64,000 nt of DNA. Origin: Atrina japonica (Eukaryota > Mollusca > Bivalvia > Pterioida > Pinnidae). A program made the translations under genes and the position numbers. The stretch lies in the NCBI GenBank assembly GCA_030159075.1, contig BROG01000081.1, positions 1,024,001 to 1,088,000 on the forward strand, read 5' to 3'. The notes under the pieces were generated by a model. The model worked only from the letters and a program-made list of their open reading frames with translations, made no database searches and was not told the DNA's origin. Below, in pieces: positions 36,791-47,509 of this stretch (position 1 is the first letter of the stretch; the number at the start of each line of letters is the position of its first letter).

Positions 36791-38053
36791 TTTTATTCAC
36801 CAGTGGATAGCGACATGAAAGATATTTGAAAAGAAAGATAATTAATTTAAGGATTCTTTCACTGTTATTTTACATACTAACTTACCATGTTCCTGGTTAC
36901 ATGTATATCATAGGTTTAATATTCTTGTGATATAGTTTACTGGTAAAATATCCACAGGTGATAATATTCACTGCTGATGAAATGACTATGATTCACAGAT
37001 TATTTCATATGTATGAACATGTTTGTGATTATAATACAAATACAGGATGTGTCAAAAATATATACTCATATTTTGACCCCTCCCCCTCACTTAAAGAAGT
37101 TATCAGGTTGGCAAGTATCCATTATTTTGTGAATATATGCTGCTGTTGTCATTTAAAGAGTGAGTGCATTTCTTGACCAAATATTTATAGATTTGAACCA
37201 TTAACCTTCAATCCCAGTCAATAAACTCATTAATTGTAATTTAAGTGTGAGTATACTTTTGGGAATACCCTGTATAATACTTCAAGAAAAAGAAAAGTCA
37301 TGTTTATAAACATGTGACACAGCACTGAAAAAGTTCAAATAGTTCAAAGCATTTTTCTGTTGTGGCGATTCTTAAGCATGGTTCTGTGCTAATTATCAAA
37401 ATTATTTTATCATTTGATATATAAGACATTCATGAATAAATTTATTTTTGACTGAATTCAGTGAATTTGGTACACACGTACATGTATCTCATAAGTTTTT
37501 TTTTATTAATATGAAGGATGTCTTCTATAAGTTCCCTGATTGCAGTGTTACAAGACTACCAGTCCTTCAGAGTGGTGGCGCTGTAGTATGGGTTCCGCTG
37601 TTCATATAATTGACATTTGTGTGATATAGGTTGATCTTATAACAACAATTAAAACACAAAAATATCCCCTATTCATGCATACTGTAATTCATTCACTTTT
37701 TATTTATGTGTCTTGTTTACTGTTTATCTGCAAGTTTTTTGGTGAATGGACTAAGGGAGGTAACTCAATGAATGAATACCATATATCAGAATGCCAAAAA
37801 AAAAATTAATTTGATCACATGTCATCAGCTCATTACGAAATAAATGTTGATATTGTTTATTTATCTCATGTTTTTATCATCAGAATGTGCTAACTCATGT
37901 TTTATTTTGTAAACAAAATGCTGTCACTTTATGCTTATCACGCTGCGGTTTAACCACGAGGCACCCACCATACCATGCTCCCAAAAAAAGAGGTTTGATT
38001 TAATGGTGTTCTTCCACAGAACTTTATAAAGTTGTGTTAGGGAGTTTTATATA
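36791..38053. other. Noncoding stretch
   Basis: No gene supported. A 32-codon + strand frame at about 37513-37611 has less biased composition than its surroundings but no recognisable relative. Confidence 0.35.
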
Positions 38054-38230
38054 CAATCAAACTTGTATATAAAAGCCACTCAAGGGAACAAACAAAATTG
38101 GCTTTTATAGACAGGTGGCCTTTATAAAGAGGTTTATTCATCATAAAAAACTTAGCAAAGGTTATGTCTGAATGGCCTCTGTAGACAGGTGTCCTTTATA
38201 CAGAGGTGGTCTTTAATGCAAGTTTGATTG
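38054..38230. mobile_element. Mariner-like MITE, 177 bp, intact ends
   Basis: Ends CAATCAAACTTGTATATAAA and its inverse GCAAGTTTGATTG, flanked by TA on each side (38052-38053, 38231-38232). It has the same interior order as the family. Confidence 0.85.
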
Positions 38231-38332
38231 TACATACATGTACTACATAAACTCCTGCACAAAAATCCTGAATTATAAGTTTTTTTTAATTGTTTAAGTT
38301 TTAATCCAATCAATGATTTCTAGTTTGACTTC

Positions 38333-38460
38333 CATGGCCAAGTGGTTAGATCATTGCGCTTTATATCATGGCGTCTCTCTCCTCTAGTCTGTGCAGGTTA
38401 GAGTCCCACTTGAACCTAAGCTGATTCCGTGAGAGTTTCCAAGCTCCAAGCTGAAAGAAT
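38333..38460 (+). repeat. tRNA-derived SINE head and body
   Basis: A-box TGGCCAAGTGG (near 38335) and B-box-like GGTTAGAGTCC (38396-38406), followed by AAGCTGATTCCGTGAGAGTT as in related SINEs. Confidence 0.7.
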
Positions 38461-38587
38461 GAAACCTCACATTGCTTTTTAGAAAACCTAACTAACGTGA
38501 AAAGGAGGACATGATTTGAAAAGGAAAGAAATGCCATTATACAACTTTCTTCATATTTAATTACCAATAAACTGTTTACATACTTAC

Positions 38588-38588
38588 A

Positions 38589-38619
<31 letters not shown>

Positions 38620-38622
38620 TTC
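38588..38622 (+). repeat. (TC)n microsatellite
   Basis: About 35 bp of TC with one TA interruption. Confidence 0.9.
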
Positions 38623-39227
38623 ATTCTTGACTTAGATACAAAGATAAGGCCTTTTGAAGGTGATTCTACATACATGTTTTGACAACTATCTGTCTGTAGA
38701 AAAAAATATATTCACTGTTCTTTTAGTAAATTAATATGTGATTTCAGCCAACATTCCTTGTATTTTCACTTGCAGTAAATTACAGTTCATAAATTTATTT
38801 ATCTAACTGCCAAAATAGTAATCCTCAAAGTTACACACAAAATGGGATACACAAAAGGGTACTTAAGATGCTATGAATATGTCCACACCATGCACAAAAA
38901 TGACATTTTGTTTACAAATTTTACGTTGTCATAATCATTTCTATTGTTTTAAAAAATCACCTGATTATATTGTTAATGTTATGATTTTAATTGATAAAAA
39001 TTGTATGCTCAAATAATGAGGACACGACAATGTAAATATTATGTATTTACATAAACAAATAAATATCAACAAGCAGTTTAAGTCTTTGTTTTGTATATAG
39101 CATTGTTGGTATTTACAGGAATCTGAAATAACTGACAAGTTTATAATGACGACCACACAGAAAACCTCTGGTTTTCTGGAACATTCCATGGAGGCCAAAC
39201 TTACAACTTGTGGGGAGGGGGCGGGGC
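38623..39227. other. Noncoding spacer
   Basis: AT-rich, nothing supported. Confidence 0.4.
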
Positions 39228-39370
39228 ACAATGGCCAGGTGGTTAGAACAACACACTTTAAACAATGAAGTCTCTCACTTCTGGTCAGCAGATGTTCGAG
39301 TCCCACTGGAATTATACTGAGTTTGTGAAAAAGTTTGCCAGTATAATGGTGGATGTTTGGTGTGTTAAAT
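39228..39370 (+). repeat. tRNA-derived SINE head and body
   Basis: A-box TGGCCAGGTGG (about 39232) and B-box TGTTCGAGTCC (39293-39303), then GAGTTTGTGAAAAAGTTTGC. Confidence 0.75.
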
Positions 39371-39394
39371 GGTCTGTATTTACAACAGGTGACA

Positions 39395-39542
39395 CCACAA
39401 CACTACCCTCCATCTAGGCATAGAGCTGTGCCAGCAGGAATGAAAACACACCTCTAAAAATCTGCCACCATTGGGGATCAAACCAGGGACCTACATAATG
39501 AAAATCAGGTGCCCCACACACTGAGCTACTCTGTCTGCTTTA
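39395..39542 (-). repeat. AGCAGACAG-type SINE, reverse copy
   Basis: On + the end reads GAGCTACTCTGTCTGCTT. Reversed it reads AGCAGACAGAGTAGCTCAGT, with a B-box GGTTTGATCCC, then the CTATGCCTAGATGGAGGGTA body shared with 45964-46195. Confidence 0.7.
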
Positions 39543-41347
39543 AGAATTTTTTTCATATGTGGCTAAAATTTGAGAAAAAAAATAAAATTATTTGATGGAA
39601 TTATGTAAGTAGAGAAAAAAAAATTAAACAGATCTAGAGGACCTAAAACCTAAAACAACATTTACAAATAAATGTTTCCAAAAACAGATACATGTAACAG
39701 TAACTATGGACTACCATTTTATAGCAAAATAGGTAGGGAAAATTCTGAACACCCCTGTTCTTCATTTAAATATTTTCGATTAAAATCTGACCAATTTAAA
39801 AATATTCTTGCTGACAATATTTTTGGGATTGTTTTTGGCCTACAAATAACATCCATATATAAGAGACACATTATTCTAAAACTTAATGCTCAAACATACA
39901 AAGTTACAAAATCAAATTACAATATAGTGGTATTCATAACAGCAGGTCCTGTTCTAATGAAATAAAATCCAGTGTTTTGAGTTATCTCCCCTTTATGGAG
40001 ATCCTATGTATTGATGTAATAGTTTCAGTACCTGTTTTCACTTCATGAAGTCAATTACAAATAATAATACAAAGGTAAAATCTATGGTGAAGGCAACAGC
40101 ATTCAGCAGTTTATCAACTTTCTTTTATCCCAACATATCCTACATGTACATTTTGAGCAGTTCACATTTACCCAAATAATAAATGCATTTCCTTTGATGT
40201 ATAACACTAGTCGTAGACAAGAATAGCTTAGTCTCCAAAACGTTTTTCATAGTGAGGCTTCGTCTCAATGCATGTGTGTTATTGTGAGTCCTGTCTTTGT
40301 CTGCAAAACGTTTGCTAGTACAGTAGTTTATCACCTCTTGGCAATACATTTTTAAGTAATAACTTTGCGACTCTGACATTTTGTTAATGCCATGCACAAA
40401 TTCCAGACGTGAGCAGATTTTTTAACGTTGGTGGTCAGAGTATCCGGATTTAGTAGAAAATGTGACCTTCATACATGAGGGCTTTGCCCTCTATTATCCG
40501 TAAAACAAAAACATGCTATGATGATGGTCTCACTGATAAATCAAAAGTGTGATTAATTAGTTTTAAAGTGATTGTGTCTATCTGTGAAGCAAAATTTTGG
40601 ATGCATTTAAAATATGAAAAAAAAAAAATCAGAAAGTTATAAAAATATTTAAAACATTTTGTCAATTCTAATATCATTTTACTGTATTTTGAGGTCTAAA
40701 CATGCCAAATCAGGCTTCGTTTAATTCTTCTCCAGGAAGACAGCAATCTGACCTTAAAAAGAGATCACCTCTCGTTACATGTGTACCTCAGTGTGAACTC
40801 AGTCGGAAAACTTTTCGAGCAGGTAAACAATAGCATAGACGCTGGAGAGTAATAAAATCAACAATGAAACAAAGTGATCGCTAATATATTCTGCAAGAAA
40901 AAGGAATAGATCCAGTGTACATAGTATCTAACTTGAACAAAAGCACAATGTATATCATGAGTGATTAGCTATAGATTACACGCTGGAACGATACCTCAGT
41001 ACTGATGATAAGAGTCAAGGTCATTGTCTAAAATTATTTCTGGCCGTTTGCCTATTATATACGTACTCAGAATCTTGGTCATTGCATATAGATAAAATAC
41101 CGGTATTACTGACTGAACAACCTCGTAAATTTCCAGTTTTACATGGTTTCAATAATTTTTGACACGCAAACATTATTTCACTCTTTTTTACATCAATACC
41201 CATCAGTTTTCAATGGTAAAAAAATAATTGGCACTATCACTTAAAAAAAAATGCACACATTTGTAAGTGTTCACATCAAAAACAAAAAAGATCTGCAGGC
41301 TGTATGTGTGAGTGTCAAAACAGGTAAAAATAATAACTTGAACTTAC
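39543..41347. other. Noncoding (INTS13 intron side), no further exon found
   Basis: I looked on the minus strand for the next INTS13 exon and did not find one. Two unexplained short frames lie here: 40702-40822 (+), ending at a donor-like GTAAAC, and an 85-codon minus frame at 40140-40397. Neither is recognised. Confidence 0.35.
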
Positions 41348-41428
41348 CTGTCCGACTCTAAGGCTAACTTGCTGTGTTGAGTAATGGCATCGTTTACATA
41401 TTCTTCTAAGGAATTAATATCTGCCTCA
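41348..41428 (-). CDS. INTS13: INTS13 coding exon 4
   Basis: 81 nt between TTTTGTAG and GTAAGT, encoding EADINSLEEYVNDAITQHSK and LALESD. It matches the family's segment after the GRIICxTxAKS strand. It ends in phase 2, so a following exon is required. Confidence 0.85.
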
Positions 41429-44400
41429 CTACAAAATTTAGATAAACAAATAGTTACGGTACATAAAATTAAAGATGCTCTTTTACAAATTGTTGTGTTT
41501 CGCCAAAATTTTACTTTCACTTAAATTATATACATGACATCAGCCACTCAAAAGTTCATTACTATATTGGACCCAATAAGCTCCCATGTCCCTATCAGCG
41601 CCCCTCCCCCATAGTTCAGATTTTCTCTCATTCTTATGAGTTCCATCAACTGAGTAATGTTATGGTAAGTTGTTTATTGTGATTAAGTCAAAGCAGATTT
41701 TGCAGTATGGGTTAATAACAAAATTATATTGACAAAGTTAAAGGTCATGGTATCACATGAACAAATAGTCCATAAGGTAAAATTTCAAAGCTTTATTCTT
41801 AGAATGTTTAAAGATATACAGGTACATGTAGCCCAGGCAAAAGTTTTTTCAAAAGTAAGTAAAATCCAAAGTCCAAGGTCATTTGATTAAAAGTCAAAAT
41901 TCCATTGTACATGTATACTTCTTATGATCAGGAACATACATGTATATGTGAAATATCAAAACCATATCCTATATACGGTACACTCTACCCTCGATTTACC
42001 GACACCCGATAAACTGCCATATTCACATACCGCCATACATCTCTGAAGAATAGATTTCCTACTATACATTACTTGTGTTAAACTGCCAAATAATAATGCC
42101 ATCTGCCCCCACCCAATTTTAAATCATCAAAATTCCAATGATTTTCACTCAAAAACCTCCACATGACATTGATTGTTTACTAGTACTTACATCAAATGCA
42201 ACGCTTATCATCAAGAACCGTTGTTTATTAAATAAAAATGTTTACCCGTATTTTTTGTCAGTGTCATCATTACAGTACTACTGATAATGAGTACAAGGTG
42301 TTATCTGAAATCAAGTTCATTTACAATTTAAGCAGAATGCATATAGGTGTCATACTTATTTAAGCAGTCGCAAGGGCCACACCACGCAAAAAGTTTTGAT
42401 TGAATTCCAAGAGAAAAAAGTATACATGAGATGCATTCTAATAAATGTAATCCTAAATTAACACATGTGGAATTGCCAAATTATTGTACTACTATATGGA
42501 GAAAACCTATCAAAAGATGAACTACTGTTGACATTTTATCGTGGAAAGATGAATTTGCTGATACATGAATGGAAGGTACCCCTACTAGAAAACGTCACTG
42601 TAGTGCATTAAGATCTTTTAAAGTATTTCATTAAAGGTGCAAAAGCTGTGTTTACCAAAAAAAAAAATTCAATTTTTCCTACTTTTACTACTTGTACTTG
42701 ATGTAAAATAACAAATAAGAGCTATAAAGATGGGAAAAAAAATCTTATATTCGGCATTCCTATGTACAGATTGAATTTTGTGAAAATAAGGTCAGGTCCA
42801 GTGTGGTAGACATATACGAATAGTAAGGTAAAGTTCATCAACTGCAATTGAAAAAGTGCCAAACCTAGATTTTTCAAGCAAATTAAACAAAATATATAGG
42901 ATCTTAAAAAATGTTATGCCTCTTTATATCTCTTGTTTTGTAATTGTATATCAATCAATGTAAGTAGTAAACAAGAGGACCAATGAACATTAACGGTCAC
43001 CTGAGAAAATTTCCTGTCAAGTTCGGTTAAAATTAGTCCATCGGTTCTTGAAAAAAATCGAAAATGTCTAAATTTTTATAAAAAAACTGACATTTTCTGT
43101 TTACTTAGGTTCTTTGACCTTGACCTTTAACCCCATGACCTTGAAATTTTGTTCAAGATAATTCCTAACAATCTTTGTGTATAAAATGTCAATCATTTTT
43201 GGGTTATTAAGACATTTGTATTAAACTGTAACCTCTGTTATTGAAGTGCCCCCTACTGGTTTGTTTATGGACAGATTTCATTTTTATTCACTAACTTTGT
43301 AGACATTGACTGTACAATCATATGGGGATACTACATACTAAGTTTGGTTAAAATTGGTCCACTAGTTCTCGAGAAGAAGTTGAGAATGTCTAAAATTTTA
43401 CAAATAAAAGAATAATACACATGTATGTATTTTTGCCTATGGTGAACTTTGACCCAAGCATGGTCGAATCTGTGATCTGAGGGACTTATATTTCACAACT
43501 TTGAATCTACCAACCCTATATAACATGTTTGTAAAATACTGATGCCTTGGCATTTCAAGATTGATAGAAGAAGATTTTTTAAAAAGTACAGAAAATTACC
43601 CCCTTTCTTTCCTTTTAGGGCTCCTTAGTCCCCAAGCCCCTCCATTTTCACAAATGCGAATTGCCACCCCCCAATGATGCTTTCTACTAGGTTTGGTTGA
43701 AATTGGAAGACTGGTTCTTGAGAAGAAGATGAAAATGTAAAAAAAATTACAAATGATGCACGACAACAGACGAAGACTGATTGCAATAGGTCATCATGAC
43801 CATAGGGTCAGGTGACCTAAAAAGGAAAAATAATTTTAAAATAACACTGTTAATTCCCCTTTAATAATATGGTATTATTAGTACTTTGTCAATAAATGTA
43901 ATAACCTTGATAATGTTTTTTTTTTTGTCTGGATTTTTTAAGGTGAATGAAAAACTTGACCTACAGCCATATTCGTTATAATGCCATATTTTGAAAAAAA
44001 ATATATAAAAGGAGGCAGAAAAATGGGAGTAGACTGTAGTTCAAAAGATATAGCCAAGATTAAAGTTTTTGTCCAAAAATGCCACTTCTGTGGATGGGGA
44101 TATGTCATTAGCTGTCCAGACATTTTGAAACTTAAAATCAGGTGCTCTTAACTGGATTAAAACAGGCAACCTCCTGGTCACCAGACAAACACCTACATTG
44201 CATTGCACACGCACCTTTTTGCAGCCGTGAAACAGATTATTCTCCCTTTGTTCTGTACATCTTGATCCTCCTCCTGCTGACCTTCACTTGGCTCGCATAA
44301 AACCTCAATGGCACGAGACAAGCCATCCCTCACATCAAAGTCCTCCTCTTTGTTTTTTATGTTTGGTGGACCGGCATGGCCAAGTGAAAGCATAATCTGA

Positions 44401-46789
44401 AAATGAGAAAATACAATGTTTAGTGGCATCCTGTTTAAATTACATACTTGTACCGGCATGTATATTTACTATTGATCCAGGGGCCTTCGTGGCCAGGTGA
44501 TTAAAACATCATGAAGTATCTCACCTCTACATGTACATGTTGTTAGCAAGGGTTAAGATGCTTAGTGCATTCCCGATAAAAGTTATATAAAACCCAGAAA
44601 TTTGTAGAATTTGATAGTTATTTGTTTTTCGTTATTCTAATTAATTAAGTTCAACTCATCAAACAATTACCATAAAAACATAAATTTTGGAAAAAATGAA
44701 AATATGACCCAAAACAATTATAAGTGAAAAAGCACCTTTAGTGACTCAGGTGACTTAAAAGGTCAAAGAAACCATACTTTGAAATGTATACTGTATATTA
44801 CCTGTTGAATATTTTGTTCTCGCTGTGACCAGGTGTTCAGAGACTCGGAACCAGTTACCACCTGAATCTGCAAAGTGAAAACAAAAGGAAATACAAATTT
44901 TGTTTTCTTGAATTAACAAGAACAAACGATTTGTCATGAACATGAAGATGAAGGTTTAAAAATACTATATATATGTTCTTCAATGTTTTCTATAACAAAT
45001 CTAGACAGAGAGACTCAATACTTAGAACATGCACATTTGTATATTTTTCTGTTTAAACATGTTAGATGAAGAAAGAATTAACTAATTGAAAAGAGATAAA
45101 ATTGAAAAAAAAAACAACAATCAACTGAGATGTCTCAAATCAGAGCTTGTTTATAGCTTTGTATTATGTTTTCACATCCGGGTCTTTTCAATATGTCAGC
45201 TTCCTATGCACAGTGAATACAACACTAATGTACATGTATATTAATGTACATGTAAATGTAAATACAGTAAAACCTGAATTAGAGATCACTTGACTTGTGT
45301 ATAAAGACCACCTGGTCACAAAGACTGTTTTTTTGCTGTCACCAATGGTACCATTTGTGTACAAATCAACCTGTATATAAAGACCACCATCCTATAAAGA
45401 CTGGTTTTCTTGTGTCTCTAAGAAGGTCGCTATATACAGGTTTCACTGTACATGTACTCATATTCTAAAATTAGGTCTGAGAATAGTTTTTCCCTGAACA
45501 GTATCAGGGACATACATACACGTTATAAATAAATGTCCTTGTCCATTTGATATATATATATATATATAGACTTACAGCAGCCATTTGGCATTTAAAGACA
45601 GACAATATCCCATATTTGATATATTTTTTAAATGGTGGACACTGTCTACATGTATATTAGAAACATCTAAATATCATTATACAAACACATAGTTTGTTGA
45701 GGCCACCTGCCTACATTGCATGACCATCATACATAGATCTAACCTCAGAAATGTTATGGAATTCACATGACCATCATACATAGATCTAACCTCAGAAATG
45801 TTATTAAATTCACATGACCATCATACATAGATCTAAACTCAGAAATCCTTTGGAATTCACATGACCATCATACATAGATATAAACTCAGAAATCCTATGG
45901 AATTCACAAGACCATCATGCATATGAACTTATAAATTCTATTCACAGGACTGTCTTATATTTTTAGCAGACAGCGTGGCTCATTTAATTGAGCACCAGAC
46001 CTTCAATATGAAGGTTCTTGGTTTGATCCTCAGTCATGTCAGATTTTCATAGGTGAGATTATTCACATCTTCTGTCTGCACAACTCTATGTCTAGATGGA
46101 GGGTAAATGGTTTAGGATGTGTAGTTTGATTACCTTCATAGATTGTACAAGTGTAGTGACACTTAAGAAGCTGTTGGAAATATGGATCACTCAAGCAAGG
46201 ACAAACATGCAATGATGTACATGTACATTTTGTAAACACTCACACACATGCACACACATGCCTACACACATGCATGCACACACACCTACACAAACACACA
46301 CACACACAGTAAACATCTCTCCCTGATTTATAGAGATGAGTGGCAAGGGCTCTAGTTTAATTAGTGATGCTTCTCACTGAATCAAGCCAAAGCAGTCAGG
46401 TATTGCATTTTATCACAAAATTCACAATTTAGAAACAAAAAATAAATGAGGACAACATAACAATTTTATGAATGTGAAGAGACCGAGCTATAATTCAGCC
46501 ATGATTGTCATCTCTCATTCATGAAGATTGTACATACACTGCGAAATGGCATAAAAAAAATACTTACAAGCCTGTGGGATGGGAAAATATCAAATACAAC
46601 ACGCATGTACTCTATCATGGTTTCAACATTACACGTCCACATTGTTTTCATGATTGGTGCTGCTGGTATAACTCCTGGAGTCTTCACTTTTGACATGACA
46701 TCATACTCAATATTTTGATTGCATGATTTAGCAAAGTATGGACCCTTGTCTAAAACAAATATAGTTTTGTGTTCCACTGGGTAAGCCAT
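41348..46789 (-). CDS. INTS13: INTS13 (Asunder), Integrator complex subunit 13: 5' four coding exons
   Basis: Exons on the minus strand: 46789-46568, 44867-44802, 44396-44215 and 41428-41348, all with GT/AG borders and compatible phases (551 nt, 183 codons plus 2 nt). The product opens with MAYPVEHKTIFVLDKGPYF, followed by IPAAPIMKTMWTC, FDIFP, LNTWSQREQN, AGPPN and KGRIICFTAAK. These follow the N-terminal VWA-like domain of animal INTS13 in order. INTS13 works with INTS10 and INTS14 in the Integrator complex on RNA polymerase II transcripts, and was described in flies as Asunder, acting in dynein localisation and the cell cycle. The family is about 700 residues, so roughly three quarters is missing from what I can see. 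The gene is head to head with EFCAB10. Confidence 0.88.
41429..42974 (-). other. INTS13 intron 3, distal part
   Basis: Noncoding. It holds a repeat-like piece near 41570-41610 (ATTGGACCCAATAAGCTCCC) that I recall from bivalve genomes, and another near 41990-42070 with CCGACACCCGATAAACTGCC. No exon. Confidence 0.4.
42975..43815 (+). repeat. High-copy bivalve-type dispersed repeat
   Basis: The block carries GACCAATGAACATTAACGGT, the twice-repeated text TTGGTTAAAATTGGTCCA / GTTCTCGAGAAGAAG, and ends GCAATAGGTCATCATGACCA..GGTCAGGTGACCTAAAA. I recall this as a very common repeat in bivalves. It is noncoding. Confidence 0.6.
44215..44396 (-). CDS. INTS13: INTS13 coding exon 3
   Basis: 182 nt between TTTTCAG and GTGCGT, starting IMLSLGHAGPPN and ending KGRIICFTAAK. 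It contains an acidic insert rich in E, D and Q. It leaves 2 nt of a codon completed by exon 4. Confidence 0.9.
44478..44545 (+). repeat. SINE head fragment
   Basis: CTTCGTGGCCAGGTGATTAA is an A-box region like those at 38333 and 39228. The B-box is eroded. Confidence 0.5.
44802..44867 (-). CDS. INTS13: INTS13 coding exon 2
   Basis: 66 nt encoding IQVVTGSESLNTWSQREQ and four further residues, between acceptor TTTGCAG and donor GTAATA, phase 0 at both ends. LNTW and QNIQQ match the family between FDIFP and the GPPN segment. Confidence 0.85.
45265..45448. mobile_element. Mariner-like MITE, 184 bp, best-preserved family member
   Basis: Left CAGTAAAACCTG, right CAGGTTTCACTG; TA on both sides (45263-45264, 45449-45450). 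The interior holds TATAAAGACCACCTGGTCAC, TTTGTGTACAAATCAACC and TCTTGTGTCTCTAAG. A TA duplication plus CAGT ends fits Tc1/mariner mobilisation. No coding capacity. Confidence 0.88.
45719..45955 (+). repeat. 47-bp tandem repeat, 5 copies
   Basis: Unit CATGACCATCATACATAGAT then CTAACCTCAGAAATGTTATG then GAATTCA, with the last copy degraded. Confidence 0.9.
45964..46195 (+). repeat. AGCAGACAG-type tRNA-derived SINE, full-length-like
   Basis: Begins AGCAGACAGCGTGGCTCATT. Has a B-box-like GGTTTGATCCTC, then TCTGTCTGCACAACTCTATG and TCTAGATGGAGGGTAAATGG, ending GGAAATATGGATCACTCAA. Copies also lie at 16512 (+) and 39395 (-). Confidence 0.7.
46240..46310 (+). repeat. (CA)-rich simple repeat
   Basis: CACACACATGCACACACATG passing into pure CA. 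Confidence 0.85.
46568..46789 (-). CDS. INTS13: INTS13 coding exon 1
   Basis: 222 nt, 74 codons, ending at donor GTAAGT (46567-46562), phase 0. The chosen start sits in AAAATGG, an optimal context, and aligns with the family start. An in-frame Met 14 codons upstream (46831) is possible but less likely. The usual MIDAS DxSxS of a VWA domain is replaced by DKGPY, as in the family. Confidence 0.88.
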
Positions 46790-47394
46790 TTTGCAGAAAG
46801 TCTCTGATGTTAAGCCAATTTCGAATGACACTGGCTCCGCCTTCTTATTGTCTTTGTCCTACAACTCCTAAAAATCCCAAAAGCGGTAAAGTGTCACTGA
46901 CAGTTAAAATAGAAGAATATGCACTCCCCAAGTTTCTGCCGTCGTCACTGTCAACAGAAATCAGTACTGACAGTGCCAGTGGCCCATCTCGTAATTAGTA
47001 TGATGAGTATCGCTTAAAGAGGAATTTCAAAGACTGTAATACAAATATAGAATACATTCAGTCTATCTGCAACACTCTCTAAATACACCAAAGATATGCG
47101 AGTGTAATTTCACAGCAAATGTCAATATCAAATGGACATTTGTCGTTAACGTGGATTAACTGAGTGTTGCAATTGTTGTATTTACCGGTGCACAGGAGGC
47201 TGACATATTGAAAATACCCGGATATGAAAACATCTCGTTCATTTGTAATTTTACAGAATCTGTTACTTTAATTCAAAATGTCATATTTTTTCTTAGATAT
47301 ATTTTTTAATATCTTTTCATTTGATATTTGAAGTAGAAATCACTCTAATATGAAAGTTTTACGGCTTGTTGCTATGGAAATTACCACAACCAAA
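46790..47394. promoter_or_regulatory. Shared intergenic region of the head-to-head pair INTS13 / EFCAB10
   Basis: About 605 bp separate the two start codons on opposite strands. The part nearest INTS13 is less AT-rich than its surroundings. No TATA box is obvious for either gene. A bidirectional promoter is inferred from the geometry only. Confidence 0.5.
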
Positions 47395-47509
47395 ATGGCT
47401 ACCACCGAAGAAGTTGGTCGTGATGTCGAAGCAAAGGAATACCTTAAGGATCATCGTATTGTTGAGCTATTTAACAACATGACCGCCCAACTGATATACA
47501 ATCGACCTG
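47395..47509 (+). CDS. EFCAB10: EFCAB10 coding exon 1
   Basis: 38 codons plus one base, from ATG in a strong context to donor GTAACA at 47510. It encodes the RIIa-like segment through LIYNRP. Confidence 0.85.

Larger units (their letters stand above)
44868..46567 (-). other. INTS13 intron 1
   Basis: 1.7 kb noncoding, holding a MITE, a 47-bp tandem repeat and a SINE, listed separately. Confidence 0.6.

Noticed and set aside
40140..40397. 85-codon minus frame ending KCELLKMYM, at first taken as INTS13 exon 5
   Set aside because: The resemblance is limited to KCEL; there is no AG acceptor before it and the rest does not fit the family.
46505..46831. Plus-strand frames over the first INTS13 exon
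   Set aside because: They are shadows of the minus-strand coding exon, whose conserved sequence and splice donor are clear.
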